Source of the DNA: Aphis gossypii
Taxonomy: Eukaryota > Arthropoda > Insecta > Hemiptera > Aphididae
Reading direction: 5' to 3'
NCBI RefSeq assembly: GCF_020184175.1
Contig: NC_065530.1
Span: 53,235,260-53,299,259, forward strand
DNA: 64,000 bases
The notes under the pieces are model-generated. The model was given only the letters and a program-made list of their open reading frames with translations, searched no databases and was not told the origin of the DNA. Each line of letters begins with the position of its first letter. Within the stretch, counting starts at the first letter, position 1. Below are positions 1-12,163 of this stretch, in pieces. The position numbers and the translations under genes were made by a program.

Positions 1-1340
1 GATACTTTAATAACAGCGTCAAGTTGGTATACATTTTGTTAATATAATTTGATTTTACCTATAAACGAACACAATATTATGTTCTTTGAACGTTTTTATC
101 AGTTGTATAAATTTTCATTTTTGGACCGTTTCATTTTGAAACAAAACATATTATAAAAACAATAATTGTCTAATTATAAAACAAAATATTTGATTTTAAA
201 GTACATAATATTATATACCTATAGTTGATATAGCTATTACTTAAATATTGTTATCTATACACCGCAGTAACATCATCCGTTTTTCTGTTTGGTGCGCATA
301 TAACATATTTTTCCAAAAAATTACGGATACCCGTCGACACATTTTATCGTAGACACACTAAAGGTTTGGCGTATTATTATTTATTTATACAGTGTGGTTA
401 GTGAAGTGTAAATAATATTTCAAACGATATATATTATATACACTCTTCATAATATAGGTATCTATTTGAATGGAAACAGTCATATATTTTAAATTCCTGT
501 GGTCCACTTTGTACGCTTCCAATAGGTTTAATCTTTACTTTGGACGTATCTATAGGTACCTATATAGAACCAGCTATAGAATATAGGTTTAAGACTTTAT
601 GGCTGAACAAGCAAATTAACAATTTATAACGATCGAGGTCTTCTAGACTTTCAAACCTTTTGAAAATATGATTAGTTGTGTTAATAGATTTTATAAGTTT
701 ATACCAAATCGAAAAATAAAAATATTTGTACAATAAATTGTATACACATTCGTGTAGATAACTGACATGTTTTACCAAAAACTAAAAAAAAAATAAATGC
801 ATTATTAAATATCACAGAATTTTAAAAAGTTGTTATAATAATATATACATAAATATTTAATTTTCAGGACTACGTGTATACCTACTACACGTATACCTTT
901 ATACATCGCAGACTGCAGTCAGTATGTTTTTATGGATATGACATGTGCAAATATCGGTCGGTGTGAAAAATAGTGATTAATTACGATCAGTGCACGTCTG
1001 CGACGACGATAAAAAAAACAACAAAAATTACTATTTACCGCAGGGAAACGGCCATACCCGTTCATACCACAGCATAGAAGTGGCGCCCACCGGAGATGAT
1101 CGGAATCACGTGTGGATATATAGCATAAACTATAAGTATATATAATACACAAACACACACACATATAGATGGAAGCCATCATCGTAGAGCCGATCACTGG
1201 GTTAAAATAATATAAGCCCATGCGATATGTGCGGGTGTGAGCGTGTACTGTTCGTCGCCCGATTGAAACAATACACCTAATTTATCTCGTTTCCTGTGTA
1301 CCCGTGTAACCTTCCGCTCTCGCTCCATATCTGTAGCAGC
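1..1340. other. AT-rich non-coding stretch
   Basis: No gene is recognisable. The first 900 bases are AT-rich with short TATA and AATAT runs and one copy of the palindrome TAGGTACCTA at 553-562. From about 900 the base composition becomes more mixed towards the GC-rich patch that follows. Open frames here (for example 919-1221 on the minus strand) are full of Tyr, Cys, Ile and Arg runs produced by repeats and show no domain. Confidence 0.6.
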
Positions 1341-1344
1341 AACC

Positions 1345-1830
1345 CAGTTTATGTCACGGCCACGGTGGCGGCGGTCGGATTTCTGACGGCTGAGGGGAGT
1401 TCGAGGGGCGCGTAGGGGTTGACGCGGCCGGCTCGGGGTGGCGTAGTATGGGCCGCGAGCGCCGATAGGGCGGTGTAGGCGAAGGGGGTGCGCGTTTTCC
1501 CGCAGGAGGACGCTGCGGCGGCAGAGACGGACGTGCGGCGTGCCTGGGGAGGTCTAAAAACAATATCTGTCGTTGATAAATTGGATTTTTCGTGTGTACG
1601 CGCGCGCGGAAAAAAACTTCCGATAACCGATGACAATGCCGATGAGTAATGACGCGCGTCGCTATCATTTTTCATTAGCGCCCCCGAGGCAGGTGAAAAT
1701 ATGGAAATGGATGGAAATGAATTACGGTCCCTGGCGGATCGGTGGCGCGGCGCGGCGCGGCTATACGCGCAGCAGTGCGGCGCGGTAGAAGGGAAATAAC
1801 GAAACTGAAAAAAAAACAACGTTCGAGTGA
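1345..1830. promoter_or_regulatory. CpG-rich patch 1 (possible promoter or first-exon region)
   Basis: The block is rich in G, C and CpG (for example GGGGCGCG, GACGCGGCCGG and GCGCGGCGCGG) inside an AT-rich background. Long open frames exist on both strands, including 1349-1819 on the minus strand, as expected when TA-containing stops become rare. Their translations are Arg/Ala/Pro/Ser-rich with no domain I recognise. A (GT)24 tract lies just to the right. A CpG-rich promoter or untranslated first exon is the simplest guess, but no TATA box or splice site here settles a direction. Confidence 0.3.
1743..1761. repeat. GGCGC short tandem repeat
   Basis: About three and a half copies of GGCGC lie within CpG-rich patch 1. 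This is simple sequence that helps explain the Arg/Ala-rich reading frames overlapping it. Confidence 0.8.
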
Positions 1831-1889
1831 TAGAACGGTACGTTTTTCATCCACTATCGATAGCACCTATATAATAATATACGGTACTC

Positions 1890-1891
<2 letters not shown>

Positions 1892-1939
<48 letters not shown>
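1892..1939. repeat. (GT)24 microsatellite
   Basis: A pure GT dinucleotide array of 48 bases, directly visible. It is the longest perfect dinucleotide array in the window and forms the right border of CpG-rich patch 1. Alternating purine/pyrimidine of this length is likely to vary in length between individuals. Confidence 0.97.
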
Positions 1940-1941
<2 letters not shown>

Positions 1942-4900
1942 GTATGCATTATGAAAAATAAAAAATATATATTTTATAATATATAAAAATCCTTCGCGCG
2001 CGCCCCACTGCTGCAGTGACGTTCGCGTCTATGGAACGATACATCAATCAAAAATACATTTGAAAATTTGATGTCTACATCGATACGGGCGCGAGCGTAT
2101 AATATAGGTACCTAAAATATACGATGATAATATTGTATACATATATACACGCTGCAGTTGTAGATATATTTGCTCGTATATCATAATATTCATAATGTAC
2201 GCATTACTCAATCACGGCGAGCGCATGATAATATGATATAGGTAATAAGTCTCGTCGTGTGTATAGGTAGGTATATATTATTATTATACTACACGTTTCA
2301 TAACACGACGGTATTATGAATGAAAACTATAGACTTTTATTGTGTTATAGGTCTAGAACAAATGTTGTTAAATAAATTTTCGAACTTCGGCGGTGGTTTT
2401 TTTAGATCAGTTTTTCGTCATATTTATATAGGGAGGTAAGTTGAACGCGAATTGTCATGTACTACCAATTCATAACTACCAATTAGTCTCTTATAATGTA
2501 ACAGTAATTATTTCAAAAAAATTAACGGCTTTTGAAAATATATTTTTTTTTTTATATTTCATCTTAAATCATTAAGAAATAAGTATATTTTTGGCTACTT
2601 ATTATCGATATCCATTTTAAAAGACAAGCTGTTTTTCCTTATTCCAAAGTAAAATGTACTTTGGAATACTGCAGTATTATGTTAACATTTGAATTTTGAT
2701 GAGTAGGTTATAAACTATAAGTAATTAAAGTGTAGATGAGTAGAATGTATCCAATATCTTTTGTACACTTCAAGAGTGTCAAACAAAATTTTATTCCGCT
2801 ACTCCACTCGAAATTAAACGTTAAATGCTCATAAGTCATAATATTAATAAACTCTTCGTTCGAAAATTGATTTACATACGTAGAAATACTCCGATAAAAT
2901 ATTATAACCAACCATATGAGATTAAAAACATATATTGTCATTGAAAAGAGTAACAAACTAAAAAAAAACATAATTTTTTCCAAGAATGTAATTATTTTGT
3001 GTATGCTACTTAAAAATAAATGTATTAAAATACATGTCTTTTACGTTAAATGGATCACCCAGTATAATTCATATTAATAATATAGATTAATAGTAACCAT
3101 CTGGTTTTGAGTAACACATTTTTAATTTTAATTTTTTATACTGAGTGAATGACATTATATCGTAGTATATAGTATGTTGTGTGTGTGATCTAGAGAGAAA
3201 GAAAACTTTATGTTATTATCGTAAGTTAAATCAATCATATAGTCCATGATTAATTTTGTTTAACTTCATTTTATTATTTATAAAATAATATTTAATTACA
3301 CATTAGAAATTCATGAATTTTAAATAATAAATATAACTTTTAAAAACTTAATTAAGTTTGCGATGTAGTGCTTCTGAAAGTAATATGAGCCTAATATTAC
3401 ATTAATGTAAATTTACGGTCTCTTTGTATTTTATTATGTTCTACTTTTAAAATCATTTTTAAGCGATTGTCACCGTCATCATGATTAAAACGAGTGATTT
3501 ATGTTTTAAAATAATTATAGTACTGTATATACCCGGTATACGTGATTGCGTTTTTGGTAACGAATGGCGGCGATACAGGTCTTGACGACGCTTGAGCAGG
3601 TCAACAAAAAAAAAAAAACAACAACAACAGCGTGAATGTTTAAGCATAATGCATAAAACTCTAGACAAGTGTTTTTAGAACGATAAGAAAGTACGTTTTC
3701 ATGTATTTTTTCGATAAATAGGTCAGTATAACGTCACGAAATGTGTTTATTTTGGTTTTCGTGCGATCGCATAATATAACGACTATATTATTATTATTTT
3801 AAATGTAAATATGTTTGGGATTCATATATATGATATATAACTAAGTACACGTTATATATATAAAGCGATTTTCTATTTAAATATATAGTGTGTAATTATT
3901 ATTACAATCGTATGTATTTATTGTTGTTTGTATATATATAAATGTATTTATTATACATATAAATAAGTACATGTTAAGTTATGGCCACAGTAATAATTAT
4001 TACATAATATACGACGGAATTTCATTGCTATTATAATTTATACTATTTTTATTTACAGTGTGTGCATAGTTATTCGAACAAAACCGCCTATAGATACAAC
4101 AAACAGCGTGCCTATGTAACGAATATACTATTGTGTTTTTGCTACTGGAAAAAGTTGTTCTAACGGTCTTAATAATATTACAATCGTATATATATAGTTA
4201 ACCGTAACCTTCGATCGCAAAATTATCTATTCCAAATTTCTATTTCATAATTTTTATTTCACACTTTTAAAATTTAATATATTTTTTAATTACAGTTAAA
4301 GCCGATCACTGATTGAACAATTTAACCGCAAGTGAACACAAGCTAATGATTATTTAGTGTAGTGTAATAATAATACTATATAATTAGATACACTTTTGAA
4401 CCTTCCGACTCGCGGTCACGGCACAATCAAAATATCTACAAATCCCACGAACTCTACTTAGTCCACTGCCTATATACGCGCTACCTACATTATACATGGT
4501 ATGTATGATGCATCTACAAATTATACGGACAGAATCCGAGCAGCCATCAGAAACTTTGAGGCTTATTCTTATGATAAATTAATTCTGACATCCTCTTTTT
4601 CTGTTTATTTATTTATTTATTTTAAGCTCTGCAAATCCAATAAGAACCGCGTTTCCGTATCATACGTTCGAAATACACTATTACAGCGCTTATGGCACGC
4701 GATCACGAACACCGTGTCTACGATGGTACCTATAATAATACCTATATAATAATTATATTATGACGTGCATGATAATTTATATCGCATTGAAGAATTCGAT
4801 TTCGCACGATTTAACCGTCATCGATTGAACCGCGTGTACCTACAATGTAAATGTTATGTTGCTTGGTAGGACCTATGATAGACCTGCAGGTACACACTAT

Positions 4901-5090
4901 GACGGAGGTCGATGAGAATCTGATGAAAATTAAAGTCACCCCCATCGTGTACACGTCTTGATTAAACAGGGGTCGGAACGAAAGAATCGTCGTGACGATC
5001 GAACCGGATTTCATGAAAAACGCATTAACTTTGAAAACCGTTTATTTCTCTGACTAAACAGTCCGCCGATATATATACGTTTGACTTTGA
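1940..5090. other. AT-rich desert
   Basis: Nothing gene-like is visible. It holds TATA-rich runs, a TAGGTACCTA palindrome at 2105-2114, an A-run near 3608-3619, and scattered AATAT repeats. Short open frames (2708-2983 minus, 3459-3668 minus, 4501-4749 plus) have Phe/Ile/Tyr-rich translations typical of AT-rich non-coding DNA and carry no recognisable domain. Confidence 0.6.
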
Positions 5091-5099
5091 CAAATGTTC

Positions 5100-6295
5100 G
5101 ACGTTAAGGAATTCGTTCTGCTCGTTTGTCATCGCTTTTTTTTCCCATTCCATCTGCCGGAGCCCGGACGGATTCCCGTATAAACCTTATCGTACGAAAC
5201 GAAAACACACACACGAGCGCATTTATATATAATAAATACATACGTAATACCCTCCGGTGGTATACGACACACGCACACTCGCACACATATATATTTATAT
5301 ATATTATTTACCGACTACTGCGTCAGTATGAAAAAAAAATAAACAAAAAACCCTCCCGCGGAAACAATGAACGCCACTCGTGTGAGTGGCGTATTTCAAT
5401 AATAATAACGATATTAATATAATATAATATAATATATACGAGCTAGTAGATATTATATTATTATAGGTATTATTTGTCCCGTGACGTGCAGGGAAATCAC
5501 AGCCGAACGATAATACATGCAGCAGCAAACGCACCGGATGAACCGGATAGGAAACGCTTTTGGAAATAAACAATGAACGATAGAAAAAACCGAAAACCGA
5601 AAAGACACGAAAAGTACGCTTATTGTATACATATTATAATATTATGTACGTCGGAGGAAGTAAAATATCGGCGTTGAAAAATCACTTTTATTGTGTTTAA
5701 ACGTAATTAAATATGTAACGTTATATATATATATTTTTTTATTATAATACCTGTGATGGAAGTTGCGAAGGGAGAGACCGTTTCTCTCTGCTACCACCAC
5801 CAGGGTATTTACCCCTCATCGTCATCACAGACACCGCCGCCCGTGTATATAAAAATTTTAAGGCTTTATTATTATTTTCTTTTTTTTTTCCGTTATTATT
5901 ATTTGACCCCCTTGTTCGCCGAGCGAGAAGTCAACACCCGGAAAGTTGTAATTACCTCGACCCGATTTAATCTTTTGTAAAAGAATACTGCTGCTGCTGC
6001 CATAGAGCCACCAACACCGGCCACCTCGTGCACCGATCGCCACAGTCACCCTTTGTAGTTTTTCCACTGGGCCGGTAGTGATTTCCACCCCTAGCTATTT
6101 TTCTTAAGGTTTTTTTTTCGGTGTGTGTGTGTTTGGTGCCGAAATATATTGCATTTTTCGTGGCCATAGTTTTTCATTTTAATATTTATAAATAGGGCAG
6201 CGACAACCGCAGAACCACGCGCGCCGGAAGCCACCCCCTGATTGTTCAGGCCGAAAATGAATAATTGTAATTTTGTTTTCATTCTTTCACCTTGT
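5100..6295. other. Mixed-composition non-coding stretch
   Basis: Moderately GC-rich fragments alternate with AT runs. Overlapping open frames exist on both strands (5104-5286 minus, 5126-5422 plus, 5304-5573 minus, 5753-5980 plus, 5858-6282 minus) but none shows a domain or a consistent start, and they contradict one another. A perfect 9-bp hairpin lies at 5371-5392. Confidence 0.5.
5371..5392. repeat. Perfect 9-bp hairpin, GTGT loop
   Basis: ACGCCACTC at 5371-5379 is the exact reverse complement of GAGTGGCGT at 5384-5392, leaving a four-base GTGT loop. The stem is GC-rich in an AT-rich setting and would be stable in RNA or single-stranded DNA. It does not match the histone-mRNA 3' stem-loop. 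No T-run follows on the plus strand. Confidence 0.85.
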
Positions 6296-6299
6296 TATT

Positions 6300-7080
6300 A
6301 TTTTTTCATTGTGAATATGTGTTTGTTCTCCGAGTATAATTATTTAAGTTTAAAATAATTTTTCTAAACTAACGGACTACTGCGACTTGACGCATAAATA
6401 ATTGTATGTACATTTGGTTTTCATAAACATGTATAATGCATATTTTAAACTTCACAAAATCAATACATACATAATATGATTTAATTTTAGTTGTAACACT
6501 AAAAATGTAAAAGTCATTTTTAAATGGACACATAAAACTGTTTGAATAAAATATAGTGCCATTAATAATATAGTGTTTTGCTGTGGTTATAAATGATAAG
6601 GCTTACTCATTTCAAAATGGTGTTGCGTATAGTTGCAGACGCACCTGCATTTACGTACTTCATACTTGACTACGGTGCCGGTGTTAATCAAGCAGCTAGT
6701 TTCTAGTTCTTAAATGTGTTACCATTTAGGAAACTTTGAGTCGGGGCTACATACACAGCCCTAGTATCACACACCTCATGTCCGTCCTACCTAACCATAA
6801 TCGTCGAGATAAAAATAATAACTAAAATCTCTTCTATAACAAAAAAAAAAAAACAATTATTTGATAATAAAGTTTAAATAAAACAAAATATCTCGGGTGT
6901 AACGGAAAACGCTGTATTAATGCATAATACACGAATTATTAAAAATGTGATAAATTTTTGATAACACCAAAAAAAGCTGACCTCGCCGAATTTAGTAATA
7001 AGTTTTGTTTTTTATTTTTACGTCGTAGTCGTCGTAATACGGGCAGAAGTCTTTATTGTGCGTTTTGTATTCAACGTGTA
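6300..7080. other. AT-rich stretch without genes
   Basis: No gene is visible. Around 6600-6800 the composition is more even and includes a small stem, GGGCT with AGCCC, near 6743-6763, but it resembles no tRNA or other known RNA. A poly-A run sits at about 6840-6853. Confidence 0.55.
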
Positions 7081-7420
7081 CAATCAAAACGCCCCTTGCC
7101 ACCTCCCCTGACGCTGCCAGGCCAGACTTATTACGGCTTACGCCCGCCGGGTTGGACGGGGTACGCAAGAAGATACGATGATCCCGGCCGGGCCCCCGCG
7201 CGTTCACGAGCGGAATTCTTAAAACGGTTCGATTTTTAACACGCGCGAAACTTCATCCGTCTCTCCGGGGCTCGCGGCAACTTTGGAAATAAACTTTTTC
7301 CGCCGTCGGCTTACTGGGAGCCGGATATAAAAACGGCGGAAGCCGATTTTCGACGGAAACCCGAACACGTCGTTAATCCTATCGCCGCCGTGCGTGAGCG
7401 TGTACAGCGTTTTTAGCATC
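7080..7420. promoter_or_regulatory. CpG-rich patch 2
   Basis: A GC/CpG-dense block with C-rich and GGGCCC-like segments in AT-rich surroundings. Open frames cross it on both strands (6958-7239 plus and 7219-7560 minus); their translations are Arg/Pro-rich and show no domain. A strong stem-loop with two alternative pairings lies at 7298-7346. A regulatory or first-exon role is possible; no direction is evident. Confidence 0.28.
7298..7346. repeat. GC-rich stem with two mutually exclusive pairings
   Basis: TTCCGCCGT at 7298-7306 is the exact reverse complement of ACGGCGGAA at 7333-7341. TCGGCTT at 7306-7312 is also the exact reverse complement of AAGCCGA at 7340-7346. The two helices overlap and cross, so only one can form at a time. 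Confidence 0.7.
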
Positions 7421-8735
7421 ATGTACGGCATCATGTAGGTATATAGGTATAATATATTATAAAGGCAACGAACACGTGCTCGGGACGCAAAAATATATAC
7501 GTAGGTATTACACACGCGGAATGACATCTGATGAGATTTTGATACGGAATTCAAGACCACCGTAGTGTCGTTTAAACAAAAGATTACGATTACATTATGT
7601 CCATTTTGACGTCTTCGAAAGGATTTATTAAAAAAAAAAAAAAAAGGATTACTCCAGCGACTAGTATAGTAGGTATAATAAAGTAAACATAATATGTATA
7701 CATCAAATAAGCTAGTTTATTGAGAATAAATTTCTCAGGGTGTAGGTTTCTTAATTTTTACAAAAAAAGTTTTATCATTAAAATCTACGTTTCAAACTTC
7801 AGATCGAAGTACTGCTCAATTAACGATTATAGAGTGTCACTTGGTAAATTTTATTATCTGTCGAAAATTTATATTGGTGCTTATCAAAATAAGTTATTAT
7901 AGATACAGTGAAGATATAAAAGATTCCGAAGTGTCACCATCATGACGCATTGCATCTGAGAGAATCAATATTTTAATGATATAACGTATATAAAATTTAC
8001 CACCTCTAGAGGTTTCACTGGTTGCAGTGACTGAGAATAAAATATTAAAATAACGTTTGAAAAATGAGAAAACTCCATAATTTACAATTTATTTACGTAT
8101 TATCCGGATGAGTGGAAAATAAGTGCTTTTTTTACTATAAATGAACTAAAAAATAAAAATTATGGTTAGGTGCAAACATTGATGTAAACATGGTTTATGA
8201 CGGTTATTAATACTGTAGAATCTCATGGGTTCAATACAATAAATTGTATACAATTGTAGGTATCTATATCTTCTCATATTTCATGTTTCAACGAAAAACC
8301 ATACCTTATTAGATCTAACCTAAATAATAGGTACATATTATAATATGATGCGTTGTTAAAAAAAATACTTGATATATTTTTTTTTTTGTTACATCGAGTA
8401 TGAGATTTTTTGAAACAATTAGAGAGTAGATGTTAAAGAGTAAAATAAATATAGATACATACAGAATAATAATAAAATTCAATAACAAATGCCTTATACT
8501 ATCATCTATAGGTGTATACATAAAAAAAAAAAAAACGATAAATTTATACCGACAACTTTTGTTTTTAAAGTCAATCAAATATGAAAAATAGAAAAAAAGT
8601 TGTAAAATTATATTTAAAAAAACATCGACGTTTAGTACCGAGCGTTTCTATCACGTCATCATTCCATATAGTCTGGTATTATAAAACGAAATGCTACAGT
8701 ACCTAATAGTATATATTATTATACACGTTTAATAT
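7421..8735. other. AT-rich desert
   Basis: Nothing gene-like is seen. A poly-A run of about 15 bases is near 7631-7645 and other A/T runs are near 8378-8390 and 8522-8534. Open frames such as 7720-7902 plus and 8315-8578 minus are Ile/Phe/Tyr/Lys-rich without a domain. Confidence 0.6.
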
Positions 8736-8739
8736 GATG

Positions 8740-9420
8740 TGCACGTTGTGTACTGCGGGTCGAAGGCAGCGGCGGCGTCGGATTGATTGGTGATGTGCTC
8801 GCGTGCAGTATAATAAAAATAATATAATATTAATATTAATTTCGTATAATATACGCATACAATAATAATATCATACATTACAGCGTTTATTATACCGCGT
8901 AGGGTTATGTGCGTCGGGGAACCCCGCCGCGGGCGCGGTGGAAAAACGTAATTCGAAATGTTTAAAAAATCGCTTTGGAAACTTGTCACTGACGGTATGA
9001 GGCGACCGTATTCTACATACGTCCGTCTGTCTTCATGCACACACACACATACCAATATATAAATATATAATATGCGTGTGCAAGAGATAACAAATGAGTT
9101 CGGCGCGCTGCGTCAGTCCCGTCCTGACGGCCGAGCGTGTACGTGCGCGCTCGATGATTGATTACAATAATAATAATACGTATACGGTATGGCTCGCTCG
9201 TATATATATATGTATACGTTTGCCCGACGGCCGAACCCATACCGACGACGACCCCTCGGGATCGCGGGGCAACTATATATGCGCTGTGCACGACGACGTC
9301 TGAGGCGGTGCGTGTGCGTCTGGTTGGGTTCGAGTGTGTGTGTGTGAACGACTACGTGTGCGTACTGTGAGGGAGGAGAGTGGAAATCCGAATCGCCATT
9401 TTATCGCGATACATATTATT
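8740..9420. promoter_or_regulatory. CpG-rich patch 3 with a TATCGCGATA palindrome at its right edge
   Basis: GC-rich segments (8745-8810, 8900-8945, 9090-9150, 9215-9320) alternate with TATA-rich spacers. At the right edge a GCCATTTT motif is followed by the palindrome TATCGCGATA at 9402-9411. Palindromes of the TATCGATA class are core-promoter elements in Drosophila; this one has an extra CG, so any parallel is speculative. Open frames on both strands overlap one another and show only repeat-derived Tyr/Val/Cys/Arg-rich sequence. Confidence 0.3.
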
Positions 9421-10135
9421 ATTATATACGACGTGATACATATACCCTGCGAAAGTCTGCAGGATTCGTTATTCGATCCAGATTAGAGCAGTGTATATAT
9501 ATTATATATTATAATATTATGTATTATTTCAGTGCATGTAGGTAGGTATGCTGCAAGTGTCGAGTTACGCGCGTGGGAGTTATCGATCACCTATGGTCAC
9601 GCGCGCGCGAAAACGAATCCCGAGACTCGAATATACCTACTCATATGACATACACGATATATGCGTAAATTTAATAATGTATAGGATATACGACTCCGGA
9701 GGAACGACGCTAAAAAACCTAAATCTGTCTGATTTTCTACAAAAAAAAAAACAAATACGAGATGACCAGAAACTACGTCCACTCCCCCCTCCCCAAATAT
9801 TCTAACGAACCCGTACCGATCTCCCCGTCTACGAGTCTAGTAAACTATATATAGTCAGTGTCACTATATATTATAGTATGTATATGGTTTAGGTGTAGTT
9901 TGACAGTGTACGATAAATCATTACCTATATAATATACATATAGGTAGTGCTTATATACACGATTTTATAATATAACTAGTTTACCGTCGAAAAATAAATC
10001 GCGAACATTTTTTTTTTGTGGGGGGGGATTTATGTTTTGAGAAATAGGAAACACGTTCAAAACGCGGAAACGATACTCTTCCACGGCACGACTAGGACGT
10101 AGGAAGTATACTAATAATAATTATAATATGGAGGT
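9421..10135. other. Mixed AT-rich stretch with a G8 run
   Basis: No gene is recognised. A T-run is followed by GT and eight G residues at 10020-10027, an unusual homopurine tract here. Open frames at 9548-9805 plus and 9597-9782 minus cover the same bases on opposite strands and show no domain. Confidence 0.5.
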
Positions 10136-10144
10136 TTTACTCAC

Positions 10145-10204
10145 CCGTCCAGCCGTCACGCGTTTTTGCAGGATGCTGCAGTGAAGACTTTTGCCAGCAT
10201 GCAT
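10145..10204 (-). CDS. Candidate first coding exon ending in a GTGAGT donor (minus strand)
   Basis: Read on the minus strand, an ATG at 10204-10202 opens a 20-codon frame that ends exactly at a codon boundary before GTGAGT (10144-10139), a good 5' splice-site match. The frame begins M-H-A-G-K-S-L-H-C-S and ends K-R-V-T-A-G-R. The bases are more GC-balanced than their surroundings. No domain is recognisable from 20 residues, the start context is unremarkable, and no downstream exon was located. It may be chance; the splice signal is the only positive evidence. Confidence 0.17.
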
Positions 10205-10499
10205 TCCGCGGTCTACTGCCGTCTGTGCTGGCTCAACTGTGCGTTTCTTATAATACACATAGGTACGTTATATAGTGATGATGTACAAGCCTCGACGAGT
10301 TGCGTTTGGCGTGCGTGGAGTTCGGTGTGTGACTAAAGTGGAATAAAAAATAAATACCACCTAAAATCGGGACCGAAATACGAAATGTACATCGGCCAGC
10401 GAGCCGGGTGCATTGCCGGGTCTAACGATGTAACATAAACGGTAATGCGTTATTTCAGCGTGTATATACGCGCGTGTGTGTGTATATGTGTGCATCACG

Positions 10500-10571
10500 G
10501 GCAGTGGCGACCATTAGGAAATCAATAATAATTATTACCGGCCATTAGTAAATAAATGGATCGCCGCTGCC
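10500..10571. repeat. 72-nt imperfect hairpin (pre-miRNA-sized)
   Basis: GGCAGTGGCGA at 10500-10510 pairs with TCGCCGCTGCC at 10561-10571 (11 pairs, one G-U), then CCATT 10511-10515 pairs with AATGG 10555-10559 across a single-base bulge. AATAAT and ATTATT near the centre can pair to close the structure. The length suits a microRNA precursor, but the middle third pairs poorly and neither arm matches a microRNA I know. It could also be remnant transposon termini, since CAGTGGCG is a common terminal motif. Confidence 0.5.
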
Positions 10572-11469
10572 GTCGGGTTTGCCTATTGAATTATTATTAT
10601 TATTATCGTCTGGAAATATTATTATTACTATTATTATTAATAATATTGGGTAAGGTAAAGGAACCTCATGCTGTGAGTGCGTTGGGATAACGCGAGCAGC
10701 ATAGCTGTGGACGCAATAGTCTTTGCAACTCGTTTCGCCGCTTATATTTTGTTTTTATTTTTCCAGCTAAAAATCGTATAGATAGTAATTAGATACCTTC
10801 ATATAAATAGTATTTTTTTCATAATATATACATATTATGTGTATAATTAAGTATGCAAGTATACTTGTATAAGTATAACTCTAAAGCATTTATAGAGACT
10901 TTAGATTTCTGTCCGCGGCTTTAGACTATAACGTATTCGTAATACTTATGTCATTTTTGACTGGATGGCCTCAAAATAAAATGATTCTGTTTAATATTAC
11001 GTACTTAAATGTTTTTAGTTAAATATAGTATAAGGTTTGATCAATTTTTTCTGCTATTAATACTTTTTTGTATTTTTTGTATACCTACCTATTTATTTGC
11101 AATTTCTACAAAGTATATGATTACAAAGTAATTACACACTCATGTCTCACACTCTCACACATAAATTACATCAATAAATACATAGAATATTTTATTATAC
11201 ATATAATATATAGAGGTATACTTGTAAGCCTTAGTCAGAAATCGTGTAAGATTATCTGATGGATATTATTGCTACCTATTATAACTTACATATTATAATA
11301 ATTTATTTTTATAGCATGCTGTAGCTCTCTTCACACAAACTTTTCATGAAAAATAAAAACATTATTTGGTCAAAATACACTTAAACTTTAATACCTATTT
11401 AATTACTCATAATACCATTTTCTATATGAACAAGATTTATATATCTTAAACATTAATATCGTTTTTAAG

Positions 11470-11491
11470 ATGGCTGGGACGATTTTTTTTG
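11470..11491 (+). CDS. Candidate minimal first coding exon (ATG in strong context, GTAAGT donor)
   Basis: AAGATGGCT gives a start codon in a good initiation context (A at -3, G at +4). Seven codons (M-A-G-T-I-F-F) plus one base then run into GGTAAGTAA, a consensus donor, so splicing would leave phase 1. Very short first coding exons are common in insects, but such a pattern also arises by chance in 64 kb. No downstream acceptor was tied to it. Confidence 0.13.
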
Positions 11492-12149
11492 GTAAGTAAC
11501 ACCCAATTCAGAAATCACCGAGCTGTAAACTGTTTACTATTCTATAAAATAAATAATAATAATCTTAAAAAATATTTATAACTACTAACTGTATCACAGT
11601 ATATACAGGAATATTATTCAAGAGTATATTATATGATCAAAATCATGATTGAATCAATATAATAGATTCGACCATAAAATTAAATAGTTAATTTTTTTTT
11701 TTTCGAAGAACAGATCGTATTGAACGCAATTATTCAATATTTCAAATTTTAAACGCTGTCATATAACATGCGTATACACATGTTTTGAGTCCTTTCCACG
11801 GTTTTGTCCTAATGGTTTTGTTCTAACGGTTCGACTTAATGAAAAATACTTTCACTGTGATGTATAGACTGTTTAATATATTTGAATATCTATATATATA
11901 TATTTATCGGTTTTGTTAATTAATACAAATGATAATAGTAAACATTTTATTATGGCAATCAGTTCACCTTTCTTCTAATCCAGTAAAATTATTATTTTTA
12001 CCGAATTCAATTAACAGCACCATATTATAATGATGAAAGAATTCCTTAAATGTTACTATCTCAACAACGATACACATTATAATACAATATATTTTTATAC
12101 ACTCGCCGCTACATGTACCTACATCAAGTACGTCAAACGAATGGGCTCT

Positions 12150-12163
12150 TGAATTCGAATTCA
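12150..12163. repeat. 14-bp perfect palindrome
   Basis: TGAATTCGAATTCA reads the same on both strands. It contains two overlapping inverted EcoRI-like halves. No gene or repeat border is nearby. Confidence 0.9.

Noticed and set aside
390..402. CAGTGTGGTTAG shared with microRNA miR-34
   Set aside because: Twelve bases match, but the 5' seed differs and no opposite arm that could pair is present nearby.
1349..1819. 156-codon minus-strand frame
   Set aside because: Arg/Ala/Ser/Pro-rich product of a CpG-rich patch where stops are rare; other frames overlap it and no domain is present.
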